A DNA stretch of 5,538 nt from Clostridiaceae bacterium (lineage in GTDB: Bacteria; Bacillota; Clostridia; Saccharofermentanales; UBA5734), in the NCBI GenBank assembly GCA_012522285.1, contig JAAYKS010000323.1, forward strand, positions 1 to 5,538, read 5' to 3'. Below the pieces are notes generated by a model, which did not search any database, was not told where the DNA came from, and saw only the letters and a program-made list of their open reading frames with translations. This document shows positions 1-5,532 of this stretch, one piece after another. A program made the translations under genes and the position numbers. Each line of letters starts with the position of its first letter. Position 1 is the stretch's first letter.

Positions 1-2
1 AC

Positions 3-1052
3 ATCACGGTCGGCGGCCAGTCGGGCGGCAGTCAAAAAGCGGGCGCGATGGCCACCACCCCCGCCGCGCGCGGTCGCGTCCGCCGCGCGATCCTCGAGAG
101 CGGGCTCAAGTGGCTGCAGCAATACCCGACTCTCGCGGAGATGGAGGAGAAAAGCCGCACCTATCTGCAGTCGGCCGGGATCGATCCGGACGCCACGCTC
201 GACCAGCTCCGCGCGGTCGACGCCGACGCGCTTCTCATCCGGGGAACGGACATGTTCGCGATGCCGGGCGATATGGTCTGGGATGGCGAACTGCTGCCCT
301 GCCAAACCGCCCGCGAGGCGTTCATGCAGCATCTGGGCAAAGTGGACCTCCTGATCGGGACCAACCTGGGCGAGGCCAGCGCCACCGGCGCGATGGGACC
401 GGGCGGACCGGCCGTCGCCGACGCGTTTCGTGCGCACTTCCGGTCACTCCTTGGCGACCTCTATGACAAATACGATTTTGACCGGCTGGTGCCGGTGGAC
501 AAGCCCGGCACCGGATATGCGCTGGGCTTGCCCGCGGCGCTGCCGGAGCGGACCGACCTGATCGCCCGGCTTCTGGCTTCGCGCGGTCTCTGCCCACCCG
601 GGCGGGTGCACTTTTCCCGCAACGTGATGGTCGACCGGCTGTTCGGTCGGCTCATGACCGCCCGCCGCCCGGCCGGAAAGGTGTATAGCTACCTGTTCAC
701 CCACCTGTTGCCCTGGCGAGAAGAGGATCTCGGGACCGCACGGGACCCGTCGGTGCAGATGGCTTACCATTCCAGCGAGATGTTCTACGCGTTTGCGAGC
801 TTGCGCGAGGGGATGCCCCCGGCGCGGCCCTGGCAGCCGGAAGACTTTGCGCTGGCGGACACGGTGAGCTCGTACTGGGCCAACTTCATGCGTACCGGTG
901 ACCCCAACGGTCCCGGCTTGCCGGAATGGCCTGCGAGCGACGCGGACTACGGATACATCGAGATCGGGGACGTCCCGGTGGGGCACCGGGGTCTGGACGG
1001 CCCGCTGGAGCAGCTGACCGCGGAATACGTGGAGCACGCGTATTTCGAATAA
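3..1052 (+). CDS. Type-B carboxylesterase (para-nitrobenzyl esterase-like), 3' part
   Basis: This is the C-terminal 349 codons of an alpha/beta-hydrolase of the carboxylesterase type-B family, which hydrolyses ester bonds of small substrates. The reading frame is open to the left edge, so the true start is outside; the ATG at 48 lies inside the conserved core and is not a start. The nucleophile elbow reads GGQSGGS, with the serine codon at 21-23; the family usually has GESAGG, so Gln and Gly here are mild variants. The acidic residue is the Glu of IGTNLGEA (codon 372-374) and the histidine is in AYHSSEMFYAF (codon 768-770), so the triad looks complete. The family signature near the C-terminus is also present (WANFMRTGDPNGPGLPEWP). 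Family members usually have about 500 residues, so roughly 150 are missing on the left. No signal peptide can be judged. The physiological substrate is unknown. Composition is much more GC-rich than the genes to the right. Confidence 0.93.
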   Translation: MTVGGQSGGSQKAGAMATTPAARGRVRRAILESGLKWLQQYPTLAEMEEKSRTYLQSAGIDPDATLDQLRAVDADALLIRGTDMFAMPGDMVWDGELLPCQTAREAFMQHLGKVDLLIGTNLGEASATGAMGPGGPAVADAFRAHFRSLLGDLYDKYDFDRLVPVDKPGTGYALGLPAALPERTDLIARLLASRGLCPPGRVHFSRNVMVDRLFGRLMTARRPAGKVYSYLFTHLLPWREEDLGTARDPSVQMAYHSSEMFYAFASLREGMPPARPWQPEDFALADTVSSYWANFMRTGDPNGPGLPEWPASDADYGYIEIGDVPVGHRGLDGPLEQLTAEYVEHAYFE

Positions 1053-1073
1053 CCAAACGGGATCACACACGGA

Positions 1074-1108
1074 GGAACCGGTCTCCGCAGGGGGACCGGT
1101 TCCTTTTT
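1074..1108 (+). terminator. Intrinsic terminator of the esterase gene
   Basis: A 13-bp stem pairs 1074-1086 (GGAACCGGTCTCC) with 1091-1103 (GGGGACCGGTTCC), with one G-U pair and a GCAG loop at 1087-1090. A run of five T follows at 1104-1108. It starts 22 nt after the esterase stop codon, in the right place and orientation for a Rho-independent terminator. The group II intron begins three bases after the T-run. Confidence 0.92.
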
Positions 1109-1658
1109 GCTGTGCGCCCGGCATGGGCAATAACTTGTTGGTGAAAATCCACTACACACCCGGCAGTGGGAAGAGTTAGCCAAGAGCAAGGGCGTCCATC
1201 GTGAGGCGGAGTCTGAAGGAAGCTGGAGGCAAAACTCTGCGCTGACGAACAGAAACCGGATAGAAGGCTCGTATAGCGGACAAGGCGGCAACACACGCTG
1301 AAGTCCCATAACTGCACGGAACTGTGCGAGTAAATCCGGCAGCGATAAGCGGGAAGGTTTTTGTTCTTACCCGGGGAGATCTCACCAGCGGACGAAACCG
1401 AAGTGGTTGAAGTCCGTAGTAACAACGAATGGTGAGAAGTCAGCTCGACCCATAGTATCGGTGACGCCGGCGAAAGCCGGAGAGAGAAGGGGTCGACGGA
1501 GGTGAAAGACCGTATCTGAGACACACAATGGTGTGCAGAAGCAGTTGCCTTCGCAAGAAGGGGTGCTTGCCGGAGAATAGGACGGAATCTGAAGGCAAGG
1601 CAAGACCGTGGAGCATCAGATGGGTGGACTAGGATACGTCAGGTCGCTTCACAGCCGA

Positions 1659-1691
1659 ACCGCGGTCAGCGCGATCCGCACACTCCGTGGT
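1659..1691 (+). other. Candidate intron domain V (non-canonical)
   Basis: By position, just upstream of domain VI, this should be the catalytic domain V hairpin, normally 34 nt. ACCGCGG (1659-1665) pairs with CCGTGGT (1685-1691) over 7 bp with one wobble pair. Inside, GCG (1669-1671) can pair with CGC (1677-1679) around a 5-nt loop. The flanks GTGGTGTGGGAGG resemble the usual domain V/VI junction. However, the catalytic AGC triad is not at the base of the helix and no GNRA tetraloop caps it. Either this copy is degenerate or my hand folding is wrong. Confidence 0.45.
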
Positions 1692-1693
1692 GT

Positions 1694-1734
1694 GGGAGGT
1701 CCCCCGGTCCATTAAGACCGGGGTCCTACCCGAT
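1694..1734 (+). other. Intron domain VI with branch-point adenosine
   Basis: GGGAGG (1694-1699) pairs with CCT-A-CCC (1725-1731), leaving A1728 bulged. Above it, CCCCGGTC (1702-1709) pairs perfectly with GACCGGGG (1716-1723) around a 6-nt loop. A1728 is the seventh base from the predicted 3' end at 1734, the standard position of the group II lariat branch point. This fixes the 3' splice site after CCCGAT. Confidence 0.8.
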
Positions 1735-1785
1735 TGGGGAAAATGAACCTAAATTGAGGAATAGGGAGATATTTTACAGGTCCTG

Positions 1786-1808
1786 AAACGCCCTTGGTGC
1801 AGGGGTTT
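1786..1808 (+). repeat. Small inverted repeat (hairpin)
   Basis: AAACGCCC (1786-1793) can pair with GGGGTTT (1802-1808) across the loop TTGGTGCA, with the G at 1790 bulged. No T-run follows, so it is not a convincing terminator. It may belong to the same element end as the repeats just downstream. Confidence 0.4.
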
Positions 1809-1820
1809 GAAGAGGTTATC

Positions 1821-1901
1821 GAAAAACGTGCAGCAAAAACCATGAAAAACGTGCAAAAATAATCATGAAAAGCGTGCAACGAAAATCGCGAAAAGCGTGC
1901 A
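1821..1901 (+). repeat. Four direct repeats with exact 23-bp period
   Basis: The 12-bp core GAAAA(A/G)CGTGCA occurs at 1821-1832, 1844-1855, 1867-1878 and 1890-1901. The starts are exactly 23 bp apart, about two helical turns, so all cores face the same side of the DNA. The first two cores carry A and the last two carry G at position 6. The 11-bp fillers are A-rich and partly conserved (ending ACCAT, ATCAT, ATCGC). The array ends 7 bp before a palindrome and 48 bp before the ATPase start codon. Possible roles are multiple protein-binding sites (operator or iteron type) or the terminal repeats of an IS21-like element. Confidence 0.85.
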
Positions 1902-1908
1902 GAAATTG

Positions 1909-1930
1909 GATGTATCGTGTACGATACATC
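1909..1930. promoter_or_regulatory. Perfect 10-2-10 palindrome, candidate operator
   Basis: GATGTATCGT (1909-1918) and ACGATACATC (1921-1930) are exact reverse complements around GT. The site sits between the direct repeats and the ribosome binding site of the ATPase gene. A dimeric repressor bound here would cover the start of the transcript or the promoter. As RNA it would form a hairpin of up to 9 bp with a 4-nt loop, 5 nt before the ribosome binding site. I see no clear -35/-10 promoter pair nearby. The regulator is unknown. Confidence 0.65.
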
Positions 1931-1935
1931 TGTAT

Positions 1936-1943
1936 AGGAGGAG
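1936..1943 (+). promoter_or_regulatory. Ribosome binding site of the ATPase gene
   Basis: AGGAGGAG is a near-perfect Shine-Dalgarno sequence, 6 nt before the ATG at 1950. It fixes that start over the overlapping out-of-frame frame that begins at 1865. Confidence 0.88.
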
Positions 1944-1949
1944 ATACGA

Positions 1950-3230
1950 ATGACACTGACAAAGCCAGACTATCGTCCACGTCTGATCGACACAATGATC
2001 CATCAACATCTGCAGACGTTCGGCGCGGTTTGTGCGGAAGGTCCCAAATGGTGTGGCAAGACTTGGACGTCCCTCCATCATGCGAACAGCGTCATCTATA
2101 TTGGCAGTCCTGAGAACCATTTTCAAAACAGGGCACTGGCTGAAATGAGCCCGGATCTTGTTTTGACCGGAGAGGTTCCCAGACTGTTGGACGAGTGGCA
2201 GGAGGTGCCATCCCTTTGGGATGCCGTACGGCACTCCGTGGATCAGCAAACGGAGAAAGGACAATTCATCTTGACGGGGTCTGCAACGCCCAATCACAAA
2301 GGCGTCCTCCACAGTGGAGCCGGACGCATTTCCCGTTTAAAAATGCGGACGATGTCACTGGTTGAGTCAGGACACACGACAGGGCAGGTTTCCTTACGAG
2401 CATTGTTCGACGAGCCACTCCAACCATATGTAACAGAGCTCGTTTCGCTCGACCGGTGGATTGAGCTGACCATTCGAGGAGGATGGCCGGGCAGCATCGA
2501 TTTAGACTTCCTACAAGCGCGGACAGTACCGGGGGCATACCTGCAAACTTTGATCGAGGACGACATGAACCGGGTGGACGGCGTATCGCGAAACCGCCGA
2601 AAAGTGGAAATGCTATTGAAGTCGTTGGCCAGAAATGAAAGCACCATCGCCACCAACCGTACGATAAACAAAGATATCGACGACGAAGAGGATTCTGTTG
2701 GATTACGAACCATCGTGGAATACCTTGATGTGCTCGATCGCTTGTTCCTGTTGGAAAACCAACCGGCGTTCAACCCGAATTTGCGTTCCTCTGTCCGCGT
2801 GGGTAAGTCCCCAAAGAGGCACTTTGTCGATCCGTCGCTGGCGGTTGCCGCTATGGGAGCGACACCCGACATGCTGCGAAATGATCTGCGGACGTTCGGA
2901 TTTTTGTTTGAAGCATTGGTCGAACGGGATCTGCGAACCTATGCGGAAACATGGGGAGGAAAGCTTTTCCACTACCGGGACGCCTCGGATCGCGAAATCG
3001 ACGCGGTGGTGGAATTGCCTGACGGGAGATGGGGTGCTTTTGAGATCAAGTTGGGAGGGAACCAGGTCGACCAGGCAGCGGAAAAACTGGTCGCTTTGAA
3101 GAAATGGATGGAGGCCGATCCCCAAGCCAGACCGCCAGCTATCCTGGGTGTGATCTGCGGGATCCAAAACGTTGCCATGACACGCCCGGACGGGGTGCTG
3201 GTGATTCCAGCCTCGACTTTGTGTCCATGA
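1950..3230 (+). CDS. AAA ATPase of the AAA_14/DUF4143 type
   Basis: This 426-residue, probably cytoplasmic, protein has the architecture of the widespread predicted ATPases of COG1373. An N-terminal AAA domain carries Walker A GPKWCGKT (residues 31-38) and Walker B RLLDEWQ (78-84, acids D81 and E82). A sensor-like strand FILTGSA (106-112) and a conserved arginine run GRISRLKMR (125-133) follow. The DUF4143 half includes RGGWPGSI (176-183), YLDVLDRLFLLENQPAF (258-274) and KRHFVDPSLAVAAMG (289-303). The C-terminus has FEALVERDL (320-328), REIDAVVE (348-355) and FEIKLG (364-369). E321, D351 and the E365-x-K367 pair resemble the PD-(D/E)xK nuclease fold, but activity is not assured. The family's biochemical role is largely unknown, and length and motif order look complete. 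The gene has its own strong ribosome binding site and an unusual upstream region. Composition is close to the next gene and unlike the esterase. Confidence 0.9.
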   Translation: MTLTKPDYRPRLIDTMIHQHLQTFGAVCAEGPKWCGKTWTSLHHANSVIYIGSPENHFQNRALAEMSPDLVLTGEVPRLLDEWQEVPSLWDAVRHSVDQQTEKGQFILTGSATPNHKGVLHSGAGRISRLKMRTMSLVESGHTTGQVSLRALFDEPLQPYVTELVSLDRWIELTIRGGWPGSIDLDFLQARTVPGAYLQTLIEDDMNRVDGVSRNRRKVEMLLKSLARNESTIATNRTINKDIDDEEDSVGLRTIVEYLDVLDRLFLLENQPAFNPNLRSSVRVGKSPKRHFVDPSLAVAAMGATPDMLRNDLRTFGFLFEALVERDLRTYAETWGGKLFHYRDASDREIDAVVELPDGRWGAFEIKLGGNQVDQAAEKLVALKKWMEADPQARPPAILGVICGIQNVAMTRPDGVLVIPASTLCP

Positions 3231-3271
3231 CGTGAGAAAAAAGGTAGGATAGAAAAGTATGCGGGATGGAT

Positions 3272-3288
3272 CCTTTCCGGATGAAAGG
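3272..3288. repeat. Short inverted repeat between the ATPase and PLD genes
   Basis: CCTTTC (3272-3277) pairs with GAAAGG (3283-3288) around CGGAT. No T-run follows, so it is at most a weak structure and not a convincing terminator. It gives no reason to split the two genes into separate transcripts. Confidence 0.35.
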
Positions 3289-3302
3289 GAAGGAACATCT
3301 GT

Positions 3303-3317
3303 CTGTTTTCGAAACAG
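3303..3317. promoter_or_regulatory. Short inverted repeat upstream of the PLD gene
   Basis: CTGTTT (3303-3308) and AAACAG (3312-3317) are exact reverse complements around TCG. The site lies 8 nt before the ribosome binding site of the downstream gene. It could be a small operator or an RNA hairpin tuning translation. It is short enough that chance is possible. Confidence 0.35.
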
Positions 3318-3325
3318 GAAATAAC

Positions 3326-3330
3326 GAGGT
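3326..3330 (+). promoter_or_regulatory. Ribosome binding site of the PLD-NTPase gene
   Basis: GAGGT lies 9 nt before the ATG at 3340. It is a moderate Shine-Dalgarno sequence, clearly weaker than that of the upstream ATPase, and it supports the 3340 start over the internal ATGs at codons 9 and 11. Confidence 0.7.
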
Positions 3331-3339
3331 AATCAAGAC

Positions 3340-5346
3340 ATGAGTCATTTCTTGCCAGGCCAAATGGAGATGATCGACCCAGAGGTTCGGAGCGGTCAGC
3401 CGGCTTCCGGCAGTCAAATCGATGTGGTCGAGATGAAATACGTGGGTGCCAACAGCACCAGCTGGCAGAAATTGTTTGCCGGATTCAACAGGCTCTATGC
3501 CATCACGTACTCCTCCGGCATCGGTTTCATACACCAGCTTCTGGACCTGTTCGATTACGCGGAGATTATTTTCGGGTTTGAAGACGTCATGACCTATGAT
3601 CTGCAGGAAATACTCGCCTTCCAGTCCATGACGTTGGAGCGGTTACGTGAAAGCAACAGCTTATCCAAACAGAACCTGATCGAGAAAGTCGGCAATCAAA
3701 GCCTGAAGCTCTATGTTGCCCGGCAAAAACTATCACATGAAAAAATCTATCTGCTGGAATCAGATGACGGGCGCAAGCGCGTGATCATGGGGTCGGCCAA
3801 TATGTCACACTCCGCCTTCTCCGGAAAGCAGCGCGAGAACATCTGCTTCTTGGATGACGAGCAGGCTTATGAGTGGTACAAAGGCACTTTTGAGACGCTC
3901 AAAGACCTCAGTACAGACAACATCTCGGTCTCTGCTCTGCAGGTAGCCGACGAAGCGGAAAACTTGCAGGAAATCCCTGTGATGCAGACCGTCAAGATTA
4001 AAAAAGCGATGGTCATACAGCCGGAAACGGAATTGAAAGAGGATCTTCGCTTTGTGCTGGACGTGAAGAAACTCGCTGGAAAATTGTCGCCCTTCATGCC
4101 CAAAAAGGAGAAGACAGGGAGAATGATGCTATCTCCTGATGTGGTGACTCACACAAGACGCCGCATTGTGGAGGGTGTTGTTCAGGAAAAAGAATTGCGC
4201 AGTGAGTATCCCCGGCTCGTCATCGACACGCAGTTGGCGGAAGTGACACTGAACGGTAAAAGGGTCAACTTGAATCCATCTCAGGCCGAAATCCACCAGG
4301 ACGTCAATCTCTTTCTGGATTACATGGATGGGTACAGTAAATTTCACGGTGATGTGACGGGGCTGCAATTGAAGTATTACGCATTTGCAGTCTGGTTCTT
4401 TACCACCCCCCTCATGGCAACCGTGCGCAACATGGCTGTGCGCCATGGCCACACCTTGCTTCCTTATCCTGTTTTCGGTTTGATCTATGGACAGAGCAAA
4501 GCGGGTAAAACCACCTTTCTGGAGACCTTGCTGAAAATGATGATCGGACAGAAGACGAAGCTGACCGCGCCTGATTTTACCCGTTCCTCCATCGATGGCC
4601 TAAAGCGAACGGTCATGGGTGCGCCGATCATTGTTGATGACCTGACACAGACCCGTTTTGCTCAGCACGCAACGGAAACCATCAAAAACGACGAATTCGG
4701 TGTGGTGGAAGATCTGAACCACTACCCGGCGGTCGTGATCAGCGCGAACGAAGACGTCAAAGCGGTAGCCCCGGAAATCGCCCGGCGAACCGTCGTTTGT
4801 CATGTACAGGCAGGCTTGAAAAACACCGAGCTGATGAAAACCAATATCGTCAGGCGCATACAGCGCAATATCGGGACGGCGATGTATCGGGAGTATCTGT
4901 GTCGCATGCTGGAGATGATGCCGGAGTTGCTGAACGACATGAAATCCGATGATCAGGATGAGGCACCCGGCATACTCGAAATCTCATCGAATATCCTCTA
5001 CGACCTGCTCCAGGAGCATGCGGATCGTCCTTTGCCAACCTATATCCGACGCTTGACCCTGGAAGACTATTTCGGAGACAAGGCAACCGGCGCGCAGGTC
5101 ATCAAGAAAATCCAAACCGCCTGGCAGGTCAACCGGAAAGCCTTTGATGTCAACAAAAAGAGCGGTCAGCTCCGGTACAACGCGGGGGAATCCTGGGAAG
5201 CCAACTATATCCTGAAAGAACTCCCCGAGGATCTGGAGGCCAGTAAGACAAGAGAATGGATCGTTATGGATCTGGATAAAGCGTGTGCCTTCTTTGAGAT
5301 TGATTTCAGAAAGCAGGGACTTGTCCACCGCATGATGTCACGTTAA
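3340..5346 (+). CDS. Phospholipase D-like domain fused to a P-loop NTPase
   Basis: This 668-residue protein has two recognisable parts. Residues about 25-190 look like a phospholipase-D/Nuc-type phosphodiesterase domain. The strand AITYSSGIGFIHQLLDL (54-70) opens it, and one HKD motif follows as SHEKIYLLE (132-140; H133, K135) plus MGSANMS (150-156) and downstream E166. Only one HKD copy is visible, as in enzymes that dimerise to build the active site. The motif aspartate position is Glu140 and the gap to GSxN is a few residues longer than classical. After a charged linker (about 200-290), a P-loop NTPase follows: Walker A GQSKAGKTT (384-392), Walker B PIIVDD (429-434), sensor-like VVISAN (465-470) and an arginine pair R482-R483. 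The last 110 residues resemble no domain I can name. There is no signal peptide or membrane segment, so it is probably cytoplasmic and may act on nucleic acid. I infer an ATP-driven nuclease, perhaps anti-phage. It follows the ATPase gene by 109 bp on the same strand. I do not recognise the full-length protein. Confidence 0.87.
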   Translation: MSHFLPGQMEMIDPEVRSGQPASGSQIDVVEMKYVGANSTSWQKLFAGFNRLYAITYSSGIGFIHQLLDLFDYAEIIFGFEDVMTYDLQEILAFQSMTLERLRESNSLSKQNLIEKVGNQSLKLYVARQKLSHEKIYLLESDDGRKRVIMGSANMSHSAFSGKQRENICFLDDEQAYEWYKGTFETLKDLSTDNISVSALQVADEAENLQEIPVMQTVKIKKAMVIQPETELKEDLRFVLDVKKLAGKLSPFMPKKEKTGRMMLSPDVVTHTRRRIVEGVVQEKELRSEYPRLVIDTQLAEVTLNGKRVNLNPSQAEIHQDVNLFLDYMDGYSKFHGDVTGLQLKYYAFAVWFFTTPLMATVRNMAVRHGHTLLPYPVFGLIYGQSKAGKTTFLETLLKMMIGQKTKLTAPDFTRSSIDGLKRTVMGAPIIVDDLTQTRFAQHATETIKNDEFGVVEDLNHYPAVVISANEDVKAVAPEIARRTVVCHVQAGLKNTELMKTNIVRRIQRNIGTAMYREYLCRMLEMMPELLNDMKSDDQDEAPGILEISSNILYDLLQEHADRPLPTYIRRLTLEDYFGDKATGAQVIKKIQTAWQVNRKAFDVNKKSGQLRYNAGESWEANYILKELPEDLEASKTREWIVMDLDKACAFFEIDFRKQGLVHRMMSR

Positions 5347-5415
5347 ATGAGCAATTCCACGTGGTATCTTCAGTCGACATCCGGATGGAGGGGAGTACGC
5401 CAGTGACGAGTACCC
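5347..5415. other. Convergent intergenic stretch, no clear terminator
   Basis: The 3' flank of the PLD-NTPase gene contains two short palindromes, CCACGTGG (5357-5364) and CATCCGGATG (5378-5387). It has no stem followed by a T-run on either strand. I see no gene here. Confidence 0.5.
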
Positions 5416-5532
5416 TCACCAGAGCCCCCGTTTCTCTTTGTCATTATTATTGCTGAACAAGCCCGCGATAAACGCAAACAGTGCCAGCAGGCATCCGCCC
5501 AGACAGCAACCCCAACGACTGTTTCTGCTCAT
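5416..5532 (-). CDS. Possible 38-residue membrane protein
   Basis: An ATG at 5532 on the minus strand opens 38 codons ending in TGA at 5418-5416. The product begins MSRNSRWG, has a hydrophobic stretch CCLGGCLLALFAFIAGLF (residues 9-26) and a polar tail (NNNDKEKRG). This is the pattern of a single-pass small membrane protein with a positive N-terminus inside. An in-frame stop directly precedes the ATG, so the frame cannot extend upstream, and its ribosome binding site would lie off the right edge. It converges on the PLD-NTPase gene. It is short, and chance cannot be excluded. Confidence 0.35.
   Translation of the reverse strand: MSRNSRWGCCLGGCLLALFAFIAGLFSNNNDKEKRGLW

Larger units (their letters stand above)
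1112..1734 (+). mobile_element. Group II intron, ORF-less (about 623 nt)
   Basis: Group II introns are self-splicing ribozymes and retroelements. The 5' end is GTGCGCCCGG, matching the GUGYG consensus. The interior carries stretches I recognise from bacterial group II introns: GAGCAAGGGCGTCC (1184-1197), TGAAGGAAGCTGG (1213-1225), CTGACGAACAGAAACC (1242-1257), TTACCCGGGGAG (1367-1378) and GAGAAGTCAGC (1433-1443). There is a GAAA-capped hairpin at 1467-1480. The 3' end is CCTACCCGAT with a domain VI and bulged A (listed separately). No open frame large enough for the usual reverse transcriptase/maturase (about 400-600 residues) exists, so domain IV is either minimal or has lost its ORF. Mobility and perhaps splicing would then need a protein supplied in trans. 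I cannot assign the class with certainty; insertion behind a terminator is the known habit of group IIC introns. The short minus-strand frames over this span are not genes. Confidence 0.87.
1735..1901 (+). mobile_element. Possible solo end of an IS21-type element
   Basis: The segment contains no gene and ends in four tandem repeats, each with GTGCA at the right side of its core, so its right boundary would be CA-3' at 1901. IS21-family elements are known to end in CA-3' and to carry multiple short repeats at their termini. The transposase genes istA and istB are absent: only about 85 bp separate the intron from the repeats. If this is an IS end it is a remnant, perhaps from a deletion. The alternative is an operator or iteron array. 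This assignment rests on resemblance only. Confidence 0.3.

Noticed and set aside
444..1130. Long minus-strand open frame (228 codons) over the esterase
   Set aside because: It is the mirror of a GC-rich coding frame. The plus frame carries the full catalytic triad and family signatures, whereas this translation shows no recognisable motif and runs through the terminator.
1063..1524. Minus-strand open frames over the intron, including one of 153 codons
   Set aside because: The span is explained by structured intron RNA on the plus strand. The translations lack reverse transcriptase motifs.
1528..1632. Short plus-strand frame inside the intron as a remnant maturase start
   Set aside because: Only about 34 codons precede a TAG and no reverse transcriptase motif is present. 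It could be a leftover of a deleted ORF, but nothing beyond its position supports this.
1821..1901. CRISPR-like array
   Set aside because: The conserved core is 12 bp and the intervals are 11 bp, far too short for CRISPR repeats and spacers. The fillers are partly conserved and there are no cas genes.
1907..1935. Sigma-70-type promoter TTGGAT / CTGTAT with 17-bp spacing over the palindrome
   Set aside because: Both boxes match the consensus poorly, and the implied transcription start would fall inside the ribosome binding site at about 1942.
1865..2113. Plus-strand 82-codon frame starting inside the repeats
   Set aside because: It overlaps the ATPase gene out of frame, has no ribosome binding site, and the ATPase frame has strong family motifs.
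2294..2872. Minus-strand 192-codon frame opposite the ATPase gene
   Set aside because: It is a shadow of the well-supported plus-strand gene, with no motif or upstream signal of its own.
5347..5406. Plus-strand 19-codon frame starting right after the PLD-NTPase stop
   Set aside because: No Shine-Dalgarno sequence precedes it, it is very short, and the product has no notable features.
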